Shown: one piece after another, positions 1 to 7,302 of the stretch | Position numbering within the stretch: the first letter of the stretch is position 1 | Layout of the letters: each line of letters begins with the position of its first letter | Assembly: GCF_046237015.1 (NCBI RefSeq) | Contig: NZ_JBJYIN010000017.1 | Span: 1-64,000, forward strand | Source: JBJYIN01 sp046237015 | GTDB lineage: Bacteria > Pseudomonadota > Gammaproteobacteria > Enterobacterales > Enterobacteriaceae | DNA length: 64,000 nucleotides | Reading direction: 5' to 3' | Notes under the pieces: model-generated | Told to the model about the DNA's origin: nothing | Databases searched by the model: none | The model's input: the letters and a program-made list of their open reading frames with translations, nothing else | Position numbers and translations under genes: made by a program

Positions 1-20
1 ATTTTAACCAGAGAACTCTA

Positions 21-365
21 TTAAGCGGTAAGACTAAATTCAGGGGGGACTACAATCACACCGCGCAATTCACGGAAACGGGTACGCCAGTTATGATCTG
101 CCTCAGCACTTTCCTCTAGGGCGTTATGGCGTTCTTTCTCACTGTGGGTAATGGCTGCGCCGATATCGTTCAGTTTCAGCATATTCTCCGTGTGGGCGGC
201 TTTTGCTTGGCTGAATGACTCCAGCGCGTTGTTTGTGCTGACGGTGGCGTTATGGCTGGCCTTTTCATTCATGACGTTCAGAGCACTGTCGATGAGATTA
301 CGTGTTTTCTCATCCCGGGTGCTGCCAATGGTTTTCAGTACTGCGGTAAGCATGTCAGTTTTCAT
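21..365 (-). CDS. Hypothetical 114-residue protein of a P4-like element
   Basis: I do not recognise this family. The protein is 114 residues, hydrophilic and mostly helical-looking, rich in Ala, Glu, Asn and Lys, without signal peptide or membrane segment; the central part (about residues 40-95) could form a coiled coil. It is read leftward, divergent from the alpA-primase module, and its upstream region faces the iteron-rich stretch at 522-614. A purine-rich stretch (GAGAACC) lies a few bases before the ATG. Its position next to P4-type early genes suggests an element-borne accessory gene, but no function can be assigned. The gene is complete; any integrase would lie further left, outside the window. 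Confidence 0.6.
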   Translation of the reverse strand: MKTDMLTAVLKTIGSTRDEKTRNLIDSALNVMNEKASHNATVSTNNALESFSQAKAAHTENMLKLNDIGAAITHSEKERHNALEESAEADHNWRTRFRELRGVIVVPPEFSLTA

Positions 366-521
366 TATCGGGTTCTCTGTGTTTTCAACCTGAAGCTATT
401 CTGCCGCTCACCACACAACTCCCGCTATCTGAGCCGGTTGTGCCACTTCCCACACAAAACAATCTCTACAGCAGGTCGTTTCCCTAGTTGAGAACTAACT
501 CTTTTATAAAACTATTCACTA

Positions 522-614
522 CTCTTCACCTGAGAAAAAAGAATAGGTAAATCAATAAATAAAAGGGTGAAGAGTTGATAAGAAACTGTTCACCGAGTGT
601 TCACACTGTTCACC
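522..614. other. Putative P4-type replication origin (ori-like iterons)
   Basis: The gene-free stretch 366-908 holds a cluster of GGTGAACAG-type sites. CTGTTCACC occurs at 586-594 and 606-614, with a GTGTTCACA variant between them. CTCTTCACC at 522-530 and GGTGAAGAG at 566-574 form an inverted pair around an AT-rich spacer. Phage P4 alpha protein is known to bind type I iterons of the form GGTGAACAG in its ori and crr, and an alpha homologue is encoded at 2159. The remainder (about 615-900) is AT-rich and probably carries the alpA promoter; no gene is seen there. Confidence 0.6.
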
Positions 615-908
615 CGGTTTTTTGAGCCTTTTTTCTGGCGAGCATGTTTTACGATGTTATTTCCTATAGATAGGGCAATTATTAATAGTTATAAGCACAT
701 TGATTGTTATTGAATAAATCACATTGCCCTTCATTGCCTTCTATTGCCCTTTATTGACCACGGATAAAAAAATCGACCGCTTTTTGCTCATCAATAGCAC
801 AACTTCCCCTTGTTGCGGGCTCCAAAAATATTCACATAATAGCGAGCTACCAGAGAAATCCAGCGCCATCCGGCCAGAGCCGGGCGGACATTAACGAGGT
901 AGCGCCAC

Positions 909-1169
909 ATGTTGTCAGCCACACCCCCAACTCCTATTCCTGCTATGCCCCCGATGCCACTTCATCCGGTCAGAGAGCGCTTAATGCGCCTGCCGGAAGT
1001 GCTGCACGTTACCGGCATTTCCCGTTCGACGCTGTACGAACTGAGCAGCCGCAAGGCTTTTCCTGCCCGTGTTTCGCTGGGTGGGAAGAACGTCGCGTGG
1101 GTTGAGTCCGAAATTCATCACTGGGTGGCCGAACGTATCGCTGCCCGTCAACAGGAGAACCACGCATGA
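909..1169 (+). CDS. AlpA-family DNA-binding regulator
   Basis: An 86-residue AlpA/Vis-type winged-helix protein. After a proline-rich leader (about residues 1-22) comes RLMRLPEVLHVTGISRSTLY, the typical AlpA helix-turn-helix in which the regulator picks its site, followed by FPARVSLGGKNVAWVESEIHHWV, the wing and C-terminal helix of the family. AlpA/Vis proteins regulate early genes and act as excision or directionality factors in P4-like elements. A GAGG stretch lies about 8 bases before the ATG. The gene's TGA overlaps the next ATG (ATGA at 1166-1169), implying translational coupling. The family call is solid; its role as excisionase or activator is inferred. Confidence 0.85.
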   Translation: MLSATPPTPIPAMPPMPLHPVRERLMRLPEVLHVTGISRSTLYELSSRKAFPARVSLGGKNVAWVESEIHHWVAERIAARQQENHA

Positions 1170-1390
1170 TCACCTTAACTATCGCCGGGCAGTCGGTCAC
1201 ACTTGATGAACGGGAAGCCCTCAGCCTGTGCGACCAACTGTTTCCCGCTATCCGTAACCCGGCCACCGTTGCCGCCCGTGAACAGCGTTTCGGCGCGTTG
1301 CTGCTGAGCATTGCACCGACGCCCGCCGCTTCTGATTCACCCCGGCGTCACTGCGCATCCCGTGCCGGTGATGCGCTGACCAATTGCTGA
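1166..1390 (+). CDS. Small hypothetical protein coupled to alpA
   Basis: A 74-residue protein starting within the alpA stop (ATGA overlap). Residues 1-45 (MITLTIAGQSV... LCDQLFPAIRNPATVAAREQ) look like a compact soluble domain; the last 20 residues are Arg/Ser/Ala-rich and may be disordered. I do not recognise a family. The tight coupling to alpA and position before the Ash/Icd and primase genes fit the small early genes of P4-like elements. Confidence 0.5.
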   Translation: MITLTIAGQSVTLDEREALSLCDQLFPAIRNPATVAAREQRFGALLLSIAPTPAASDSPRRHCASRAGDALTNC

Positions 1391-1608
1391 GGATGTTCAT
1401 GACTGCGCAATTTATCCGTTTCCCCGGCTTGCCTGTCGGGGCTTTTTGGCGTTATAGTTTCGTCGCTGCCGCAAAATCGGTAGTCGGAATTGGCGTTCCG
1501 AATAACTTCAAGGCGACTCAGACGCGCCATGCGTCTTTTTTTTATGTCGCAGCTTTAGCTCTATTGCATGTTATGCGGCAAGTTTTTAGCCGTTGTTGCA
1601 TCCATACA

Positions 1609-1745
1609 ATGGTGGCTCAGGCGGGGGCTTCTTCGGAAGCGCCGGTTTCCTTGAAGTCCGGTTACGCCAACCCCGTCTGGGCTACCACCCTTGAAATTGG
1701 CGTTTCTGGTGGTAGCGATAACCGTTACTTCAAGGAGACTGCCAC
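1609..1745 (+). other. Ash-like coding segment overlapping the Icd-like gene
   Basis: From the ATG at 1609 one frame encodes VAQAGASSEAPVSLKSG followed by EIGVSGGSDNRYFKE, a signature I associate with Ash-like proteins of P4-type satellites. The frame stays open until 2148, but beyond 1746 it overlaps the better-supported Icd-like gene, whose ribosome binding site (AAGGAG, 1732-1737) lies inside it. Whether Ash is translated separately, or this is a leader coupled to the Icd-like gene, cannot be decided here. Earlier starts in this frame, back to 1384, are possible. Confidence 0.4.
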
Positions 1746-1943
1746 ATGGCTACGACCCTCACCCCGTCACACCCGCAATTTACCTTTCTGTTTCTGGCCG
1801 TGCGCCGTGCTGAATTACGCGCCTTACCGCACCGTGAAGCCGTTATCGCCCCGGATGAAATCAGCGCCCGCCGTTTACTGGCACGTGACTATGTGCTGTC
1901 GTTTGCTGGCCGTCTGCCGCTGCGGAGTACACGCCATGTTTGA
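1746..1943 (+). CDS. Icd-like host cell division inhibitor family protein
   Basis: A 65-residue protein with the pattern HPQFTFLFLAVRRAELRAL...DEISARRLLARDYVLSFAGRLPLR, matching what I know of Icd-like proteins of P4/P1-type elements. A strong AAGGAG sits 9 bases before the ATG. The gene ends at 1943, overlapping the start of the next gene at 1936, so the two are probably coupled. Function in the family is poorly defined; the Icd name comes from a P1 division inhibitor and the activity here is inferred only from family resemblance. Confidence 0.65.
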   Translation: MATTLTPSHPQFTFLFLAVRRAELRALPHREAVIAPDEISARRLLARDYVLSFAGRLPLRSTRHV

Positions 1944-2148
1944 TGACACGCCCCTGACCCCGGAAGAGCTGACCGACCAGTGCCGCGCCTTAACCCATGC
2001 CGTGATTGAACTGGATAACCCGATGGCAAAAGAGGTGCTGTTGTTTGTGCTGGCCGACCGGCTGGAAGTGCTCTCGGCCACGCTGGACACACCCGACGCG
2101 CTCGGCGACCTGAGCGATGTTGACTACACCGACACCACTCTGCATTAA
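1936..2148 (+). CDS. Small acidic hypothetical protein upstream of primase
   Basis: A 70-residue, strongly acidic protein (MFDDTPLTPEELTDQCRAL... DLSDVDYTDTTLH). The central part (about 18-50) looks like two helices ending in FVLADRLEVL. The ATG at 1936 overlaps the 3' end of the Icd-like gene by 8 bases in another frame, and the stop lies 10 bases before the primase start, so it sits in one early operon. I recognise it only as the kind of small gene found before alpha-type primases in enterobacterial P4-like elements. Longer in-frame extensions upstream belong to the Ash-like frame. Confidence 0.6.
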   Translation: MFDDTPLTPEELTDQCRALTHAVIELDNPMAKEVLLFVLADRLEVLSATLDTPDALGDLSDVDYTDTTLH

Positions 2149-2158
2149 GGGGCAACGC

Positions 2159-4486
2159 ATGGCACACCTTACCGTGACACAGGCCGTGAAACGCGCCAGC
2201 GGCCACTGGCCGCAACTGCTCCCGGCAGTGGGTATTCGCATTGATGCCACCGGGCAGCATACCGCCTGCCCGATGTGCGAGGGCAAAGACCGTTTCCGCT
2301 TCGATAACAAGGAAGGGCGCGGCACATGGTTCTGTAATCAGTGCGGCGCGGGTGACGGCCTCAATCTGGTGGAAAAAGCCCTGAACCTGACGCCGACAGA
2401 AGCCGCCCTGAAAGTGGGCGCGTGGCTGGGCGACCTGCCGGACAGCCCGGCGGCTTCAACACAGGATGAAGAAGACAGCGAGGCCGCCCGGCAACGGGCG
2501 GCGGTTCAGGCACAGGCGAAACTGAAAGAGGCGGTGACACAACCCGGCAACGCATATCTCAGCGCCAAAGGCTGGCCAGATATCGCCGTGCCCACCCTAC
2601 AGGGTAAGCCGCTGCGTGTGGGCGGTATCACCTATCAGCCCGGCGATGTACTGGTGCCGCTGACCACACCAGACGGCGAGGTGGTGAATCTCCAGCTTAT
2701 CAACGCACAGGGCGACAAACGCACGTTAAAAGGCGGACAGGTCAAAGGTGCCTTTCACTGTTTCAGCGGCAAACAGGCCAGTGTTGTCTGGCTGGCCGAG
2801 GGCTACGCCACCGGCTTAACGCTGCATCAGTTAACTGGCGATGCGGTGTATGTCGCGCTCAGCGCGAACAACCTGCCGTCCCTTGCCCGTGAGCTGAAAA
2901 CCCGTTACCCGGCGGTCACACTACTGATAGCCGCTGACCGGGACGAGAACGGCACCGGACAGACCAAAGCGAAGCAGGCCGCCGTTGCCGTCAATGGCCG
3001 TGTCGCGCTGCCGCCGGTGTTTGGTGACTGGAATGATGTGTATCTTGCTGAGGGTGCCGACGCCACCCGGCAGCACCTGAATGCCTTTACCCAGCCGGAA
3101 AAAGCCAGCCCGTTTGCGTCGCTGGGCGAGGCCGAATTCAAGGCCATGAGCGCCAGTGAGAAAGCGGAAAAGATACGCGAACACTACCGCGATACGCTGG
3201 CGATTGACGCGTTCGGGGAAACGTTCTTCCAGTACCAGAACGGCGCGTGGAAAGTCCTTCCCCATCGTCTGTTAAGCCGGGATATCGCCGCACTGTTTCA
3301 GAAGATACAGGCACCCTTCACCGCGTCCGGTATAGACAGTGTCATTAATACGCTGAAACTGATTGTTCCTATGCAGGAAGCCTCCCAGCGCCGGTTAATC
3401 GGTTTTCGTAACGGGGTATTTGATACCGCCAGCGGTGAATTTAAACCTCATCGTCGGGAGCACTGGTTGCATACCGTCAATGATGTGGATTACACGCCGT
3501 TTAAGGCCGGGGAAAACCTTGCCGACAATGCCCCTCACTTCTGGCGCTGGCTGACCCGAGCCGCCGGAAACCACGCGGATAAACAGGAGCGTATTCTGGC
3601 CGCGCTGTTTATGGTGCTGGCGAACTGCTACGACTGGCAACTGTTCCTTGAAGTCACCGGCCCCGGCGGCAGCGGCAAAAGTATTCTGGCCGAAATCGCC
3701 ACCATGCTGGCTGGGGAGGACAACACCACAGCGGCCACCATCAACACTATTGAATCGTCGCGTGAGCGCTCGTCGATTATTGGCTTCTCGTTAATCGTAC
3801 TGCCTGACCAAGAGAAATGGAGCGGTGACGGTGCAGGTATCAAGGCCATTACCGGCGGCGATGCGGTGATGGTTGATCCGAAATACCGTGACGCCTATTC
3901 CACTCGGATACCGGCGGTGATTCTGGCCGTCAATAACTCGCCGATGCGCTTTAGTGACCGCAGCGGCGGCGTGTCCCGTCGCCGGGTGATTATCCACTTC
4001 GGTGAAACCATCCCGGCCAGCGAACGCGACCCTAAGCTGAAAGAGAAAATCCGCGCTGAACTGGCGGTGATAGTGCGTCACCTGATGAAACGTTTTGAAG
4101 AGCCAAACGACGCCCGGACGCTGTTACAGGCACAGCAGCATTCCGCTGAGGCGCTGGAAATCAAGCGGCAGGCTGACCCGCTGGTTGATTTTTGCGGCTA
4201 CCTGCTGGCGCACGGCGACACCACCGGGCTGTATATGGGTAACGCCAACATTACGCCGCGCAACCCGCGTAAATACCTGTATCACGCCTATCTGTCTTTT
4301 ATGGAGTCGCACGGCCACCAGAAGCCGATCAGCCTGACGGCCTTTGGTAAGGTGCTGCCTAACATGATGTCGGAATACGGGCAAAGTTACCTTAAGGGCA
4401 GAACTAAACAGGGCATACAGACCAATCTTGAGCTGAAAGACGAATCAGACGCCGACTGGCTGCCCAAATGTGAGATAGCGAGGTAG
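2159..4486 (+). CDS. P4 alpha-type primase-helicase
   Basis: A 775-residue replication protein close in length to P4 alpha (about 777). A zinc-binding primase domain has Cys37, Cys40, Cys59 and Cys62 (CPMC...CNQC). A Toprim-like region follows (about 205-285, WLAEGYATG and IAADRDENG). The C-terminal SF3-type helicase has Walker A GPGGSGKS at residues 501-508, downstream VLPDQEKW, and AVNNSPMRF as the sensor region. The family unwinds and primes at iteron origins, and putative iterons lie on both sides of the operon. I chose the ATG at 2159 over an upstream in-frame one at 2117, because the latter lies inside the preceding gene and 2159 gives the P4-like N-terminus (MAHLTVTQ). The gene looks intact and is followed by a terminator. 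Confidence 0.93.
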   Translation: MAHLTVTQAVKRASGHWPQLLPAVGIRIDATGQHTACPMCEGKDRFRFDNKEGRGTWFCNQCGAGDGLNLVEKALNLTPTEAALKVGAWLGDLPDSPAASTQDEEDSEAARQRAAVQAQAKLKEAVTQPGNAYLSAKGWPDIAVPTLQGKPLRVGGITYQPGDVLVPLTTPDGEVVNLQLINAQGDKRTLKGGQVKGAFHCFSGKQASVVWLAEGYATGLTLHQLTGDAVYVALSANNLPSLARELKTRYPAVTLLIAADRDENGTGQTKAKQAAVAVNGRVALPPVFGDWNDVYLAEGADATRQHLNAFTQPEKASPFASLGEAEFKAMSASEKAEKIREHYRDTLAIDAFGETFFQYQNGAWKVLPHRLLSRDIAALFQKIQAPFTASGIDSVINTLKLIVPMQEASQRRLIGFRNGVFDTASGEFKPHRREHWLHTVNDVDYTPFKAGENLADNAPHFWRWLTRAAGNHADKQERILAALFMVLANCYDWQLFLEVTGPGGSGKSILAEIATMLAGEDNTTAATINTIESSRERSSIIGFSLIVLPDQEKWSGDGAGIKAITGGDAVMVDPKYRDAYSTRIPAVILAVNNSPMRFSDRSGGVSRRRVIIHFGETIPASERDPKLKEKIRAELAVIVRHLMKRFEEPNDARTLLQAQQHSAEALEIKRQADPLVDFCGYLLAHGDTTGLYMGNANITPRNPRKYLYHAYLSFMESHGHQKPISLTAFGKVLPNMMSEYGQSYLKGRTKQGIQTNLELKDESDADWLPKCEIAR

Positions 4487-4501
4487 ACACCAACAATTAC
4501 G

Positions 4502-4527
4502 AAACCGGCTTCGGCCGGTTTTTTTAC
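4502..4527 (+). terminator. Rho-independent terminator after primase
   Basis: AACCGGC, a TTC loop and GCCGGTT, followed by a run of T, starting about 15 bases after the primase stop. A degenerate copy of the same stem lies at about 7236-7257 after the primase remnant. Confidence 0.85.
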
Positions 4528-4544
4528 GTCCAGACACTTCAAAG

Positions 4545-4637
4545 GGTGACGAGTTACTCATCACCTGTTCACCAACTCACCACCCATTAATCTATTGATT
4601 ATTAAAAATAAAAGTCTCTAGTGAAGAGGGTGAACAG
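4545..4637. other. Putative P4-type crr (cis replication region) iterons
   Basis: Between the primase terminator and the abiE genes lie CTGTTCACC (4565-4573) and GGTGAACAG (4629-4637), plus related GGTGACGAG (4545-4553) and CTCATCACC (4557-4565). Between them is an AT-rich stretch (about 4585-4615). P4 needs a second iteron region, crr, several kilobases from ori; this cluster sits about 4 kb from the ori-like cluster at 522-614, with the alpha-type gene between them. Confidence 0.55.
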
Positions 4638-4673
4638 TTTTGTGCAAAATCTTTTCATTGCGGCTACTAACGA

Positions 4674-5591
4674 TTACATAACGAATGGCGCTTTCCCACC
4701 CTCCCCTTTTAACGCTTGCTGTAACGCGCCTAAGAGTGCTTTTAGTTCACCGCTCAAATACTGGCTAAATGCCTCCCGCCCTAACGTTCTATTAAATACA
4801 GCTTGTGGCAGGAATCGCCGCATTTCAGCGCTAAAGCGACCATCCCCAACAACCTGATCAATGCTTTCTATTCGCTGTGCCAGTAGCTCATCATAATTAG
4901 GTATACGGTAATCCTGTATTTTCTTACGAATCAGATCGATATCATAAGTCGCGTTCTGCTGGATCAGCCACGGTAAGTCCCAAACGTCACGGTAGCGGAT
5001 ATATTTAGTGGTAGCGACGAGTGAAACCAGCTTGTCACACATCACTTCATTAAGCGTTTCACACATGACCAGCGTATCGGAATAACCATCGGGTAAAACC
5101 TCATAGTTACGTTTTAGCGTCATCGGCGTTCTGGTATAAGCCGGAATATTGGCGATCTCAATCTTGATCCGTTGTCTCGGCATATCACGTTTTTCCGGTG
5201 CAGTGGTCACGGATACCTGCCATTTGTCGATACGAACTTCCTCATAACCGGGTTCATTCCGCAATTCATTTGGCTCTTTCACGTTGACCTCAAGGCCGTA
5301 CCGATTCCCCAGATAATCTTCAATACAGGCTTTCATGTTTTTCAGGTCTGCGCCAGAAAACGCAACACCACCGGCAAAATCCAAATCTTCACTGAAGCGG
5401 TTTGCGCCATGACACAGCCTTAACGATGTCCCGCCCTGAAAAGTAAGCTGTTCTAGCAAGCCCGCGCTATCCAGACAGTAAAGAATGTCATAGTGCAAAA
5501 GCTCCTTTTCCACCACATTGCGTAAACCTTCAAGCTCGGCTGATTCCACCGCTTTGCTGACCAGTTCGGCAAAGTTAACTTTCTGATTCAT
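4674..5591 (-). CDS. abiEii: AbiEii-type nucleotidyltransferase toxin
   Basis: A 305-residue DNA-polymerase-beta-like nucleotidyltransferase of the AbiEii family, the toxin of a bacteriostatic abortive-infection (type IV) toxin-antitoxin system. Near residue 50 it shows GGTSLRL and then RFSEDLDFAG, the conserved metal-binding and nucleotide-binding motifs of the family; a later K-rich motif (ALCDKLV-like, here NEVMCDKLVSLVATTKYIRYRD) is also typical. The ATG at 5591 follows GGAG with 7-base spacing, so an upstream TTG at 5612 was rejected. The first 17 bases overlap the 3' end of the antitoxin gene, as usual for this pair. Its place at the right end of a P4-like element makes it anti-phage cargo. 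Confidence 0.9.
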   Translation of the reverse strand: MNQKVNFAELVSKAVESAELEGLRNVVEKELLHYDILYCLDSAGLLEQLTFQGGTSLRLCHGANRFSEDLDFAGGVAFSGADLKNMKACIEDYLGNRYGLEVNVKEPNELRNEPGYEEVRIDKWQVSVTTAPEKRDMPRQRIKIEIANIPAYTRTPMTLKRNYEVLPDGYSDTLVMCETLNEVMCDKLVSLVATTKYIRYRDVWDLPWLIQQNATYDIDLIRKKIQDYRIPNYDELLAQRIESIDQVVGDGRFSAEMRRFLPQAVFNRTLGREAFSQYLSGELKALLGALQQALKGEGGKAPFVM

Positions 5592-6120
5592 GATATAGCT
5601 CCGATTCGTCAATCAGATGGGTATTACGTCCAACGCGGCGTAAATCCCTCACAGCGGTTTTCTTCGTCGCTTGCCGTAACGGAGAATTGCCAAAATAGGT
5701 ATCCTGCAAAATCTGCTCTGGTGGCCGCTTGGTATGGGTAAATTCAATCACCCCAAAAGGCGTTTTATGTTCTTCGGAACGTCCGGTGGTCATCACCGTG
5801 ATCCGGTCAATCGGGATTTGAGAAATCACGCCATATCCAGACAAGGCGGATTCGAGGCTAAGATAGTTATATTCACCACGGCGTAGCGCTAACACGATGC
5901 GTTCAAGCGTATAGGCATCTTTGCTTTTGGCATGGTTATAAACGTACACGCCGCGAATAGCACGGGTTAGGATGCCATCTTTTACCAAACGATTTAGCCC
6001 GGCATTAAACGCTCTGGGCGTATCCTCATGGAAAATCTTGGCTAAATCGCGGGAGGTGAAGACATAACGCCCTTGCTTATCGAATGCGTTTAAACGCTCA
6101 ATAGCAGTGATCCTGTCCAT
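5575..6120 (-). CDS. abiEi: AbiEi-type antitoxin and autorepressor
   Basis: A 181-residue AbiEi family protein. The N-terminal winged helix (about residues 1-60, YVFTSRDLAKIF...LNRLVKDGILTRAIRGVYVY) binds DNA. The C-terminal domain (about 70-180) is the antitoxin part, with the typical YLSLESALSGYGVISQIP and VIEFTHTKRP segments. AbiEi neutralises AbiEii and represses the operon by binding inverted repeats in the promoter; matching repeats lie at 6154-6232, directly upstream. The gene overlaps abiEii by 17 bases. It appears complete. Confidence 0.88.
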   Translation of the reverse strand: MDRITAIERLNAFDKQGRYVFTSRDLAKIFHEDTPRAFNAGLNRLVKDGILTRAIRGVYVYNHAKSKDAYTLERIVLALRRGEYNYLSLESALSGYGVISQIPIDRITVMTTGRSEEHKTPFGVIEFTHTKRPPEQILQDTYFGNSPLRQATKKTAVRDLRRVGRNTHLIDESELYHESES

Positions 6121-6153
6121 TTATAAGTCCACATGAAAACCATACAATTGTGT

Positions 6154-6232
6154 CATTCACGTATACTTGAATAAAAACCATTCGTCAAGTACACGCGAAT
6201 GACACCAATAAGTGATATTCGTGTGTACTTAT
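6154..6232 (-). promoter_or_regulatory. abiE operator: three repeat copies
   Basis: Three 16-17 bp copies lie upstream of abiEi. Copy 1, CATTCACGTATACTTGA, is at 6154-6170. Copy 2, inverted, is at 6185-6201 and matches copy 1 at 15 of 17 bases. Copy 3, in direct orientation, is at 6217-6232. AbiEi antitoxins are known to bind inverted repeats like the first two; the third copy could add cooperativity. The AT-rich spacers probably contain the abiE promoter. Confidence 0.75.
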
Positions 6233-6366
6233 AAAAAATAACATAAGCAGAGATGGCGAAAAGGTGGACCATCATGAGGGAGCGTCACGCTTTTATATTG
6301 TGATATTGCTGCTTTTTGGATTAAGCGCTAAATTCCTTATCAAATTATACTTAAACAGGCCTGATT

Positions 6367-6618
6367 ATGGCTGTGCAGCCCATCCTTGCTAATGCTGCCG
6401 TGAGTATTAGCGACGTTAAAAAATCGCCTAATGCCGCTCTTAAAGAAGCTAACGGCAAGCCTATAGCCGTGCTAACCAATGGCCGTATTTCTGGCTACTA
6501 TGTTTCCCCAGAAACATGGGAAGCACTGGCCGACTATCAGGAAGATATTGAACTCGCCAAAATTGCCCGTTCACGAATGAAGGGGAAACGCGTTAGGGTC
6601 GATCTGGATGAGTTATAA
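6367..6618 (+). CDS. Phd/YefM-family antitoxin
   Basis: An 83-residue type II antitoxin. The N-terminal half (AAVSISDVKKSPNAALKEANGKPIAVLTNGRISGYYVSPETW) is a canonical Phd/YefM DNA-binding fold, and the C-terminal acidic/basic tail (DIELAKIARSRMKGKRVRVDLDEL) is the toxin-binding part. Family members repress their own operon and neutralise a RelE/ParE/Doc-type toxin. A start codon of a second gene (6608) overlaps its end by 11 bases, the usual antitoxin-toxin arrangement, but that gene does not look like an intact toxin. The antitoxin may therefore now be an orphan. Confidence 0.88.
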   Translation: MAVQPILANAAVSISDVKKSPNAALKEANGKPIAVLTNGRISGYYVSPETWEALADYQEDIELAKIARSRMKGKRVRVDLDEL

Positions 6619-6784
6619 ATTAAATCGTGAAGAAAAACGTTCGCCAAAGAACGGAAGGGATATGTTGCTTAAGCTGGAAATTGAAGAACAACATCAACTC
6701 GCAACAACCTTACTATCCGAAGCACCAATTTCACCAGCATTACTCTCTGCGATCAAAAGGCGTAAAGAATTGAGTGAAAATTGA
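6608..6784 (+). CDS. Short reading frame in toxin position, probably decayed or replaced
   Basis: A 58-residue frame starting inside the antitoxin's 3' end (MSYKLNREEKRSP...) and ending at 6784. Toxin genes of RelE-type pairs begin at exactly this overlap and often with a similar MSYKL start. After that the sequence (LLKLEIEEQHQLATTLLSEAPISPALLSAIKRRKELSEN) has no RelE/ParE features and is much shorter than the usual 85-100 residues. It could be a truncated toxin fused to other DNA, or an unrelated small protein. No function is assigned. Confidence 0.35.
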   Translation: MSYKLNREEKRSPKNGRDMLLKLEIEEQHQLATTLLSEAPISPALLSAIKRRKELSEN

Positions 6785-6897
6785 TCTCATTTTTATCTCA
6801 CATACTCATCGTCACTTTGCGTAGGCTCACGTTTAGGCCTACAAACGAAATATGAATTCAAACTTAAAACATAAATATCAATAAGTTATGATATATA

Positions 6898-6920
6898 TTC
6901 AAATCCCCCCAGCCCACCAA
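6898..6920 (+). other. Putative attachment site resembling a tmRNA/tRNA 3' end
   Basis: TTCAAATCCCCCC followed by AGCCCACCA resembles the T-loop, T-stem and acceptor 3' strand of a tRNA-like gene, closest to the tmRNA 3' end (which ends CAGCTCCACCA in E. coli) but one base shorter. No matching 5' part of an RNA gene precedes it, so it is not a functional RNA gene but looks like the copy left at the right end of an integrated element. It separates the AbiE/Phd cargo from the decayed primase at 7088. Assignment to ssrA is inference. Confidence 0.5.
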
Positions 6921-6961
6921 TTTAGACATCGGGTATTACCAGATAAGTCCGATGAAGTACG

Positions 6962-6997
6962 AAAAGCCCGCACGGCGCAAGCCCTGCGGGCTTTTTT
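6962..6997 (+). terminator. Strong Rho-independent terminator after att-like site
   Basis: AAAAGCCCGCA, a short GC-rich loop region and TGCGGGCTTTTTT form an 11 bp stem with a T-run. The segment from the att-like site to here resembles, from memory, the sequence that follows ssrA in enterobacteria, so it may have come from the original RNA gene's terminator. Confidence 0.8.
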
Positions 6998-7087
6998 GTG
7001 TCCTTAGACATCTTCGAATGTCTTGTGACTTCTGCCACCGATAGGTACCTAACAAGGTACCTGTATCAACGTCCCATTAATCGACGA

Positions 7088-7218
7088 CCTAACATGATGC
7101 CGAAATAAAGACTGATTTATCTCAAGGTAAGAACCAAACAGGACATACAAACGGATATTGGGTTGAATGATGAATCCGACGCAGTAAGCTAACTGCCAAA
7201 ATATGACTCGGCTAGATT
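7088..7218 (+). pseudogene. Decayed 3' end of a second alpha-type primase gene
   Basis: Reading from 7088 gives PNMMPK-stop-RLIYLKVRTKQDIQTDIGLNDESDAVS-stop-LPKYDSAR. This aligns without gaps with the C-terminus of the intact primase at 2159-4486 (PNMMSEYGQSYLKGRTKQ... DESDADWLPKCEIAR), with two in-frame stops. It is followed by a degraded copy (7236-7257) of the terminator stem seen after the intact gene. The divergence shows this is not a recent duplication but the relic of a second, related element. The stretch 7000-7087 has two AGGTACCT palindromes (7043-7050, 7055-7062) and no gene. Confidence 0.85.
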
Positions 7219-7302
7219 GACACCAGAAACAACGAAACCAGCTCCGGCCGATTTTTTGCGTCGCACTAACACATCAATATGGCACCAACGATTAGATCGC
7301 CT

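Noticed and set aside
1384..1608. N-terminal extension of the long frame ending at 2148
   Set aside because: The segment has no clear ribosome binding site and no protein-like pattern; only the Ash-like part (from 1609) and the final 70 codons (from 1936) look coding.
2117..2158. Upstream start for the primase
   Set aside because: It lies inside the preceding gene; the ATG at 2159 gives the typical P4 alpha N-terminus.
4621..4857. Rightward frame after the primase
   Set aside because: It runs through the crr-like iterons and then antisense to abiEii; no family resemblance.
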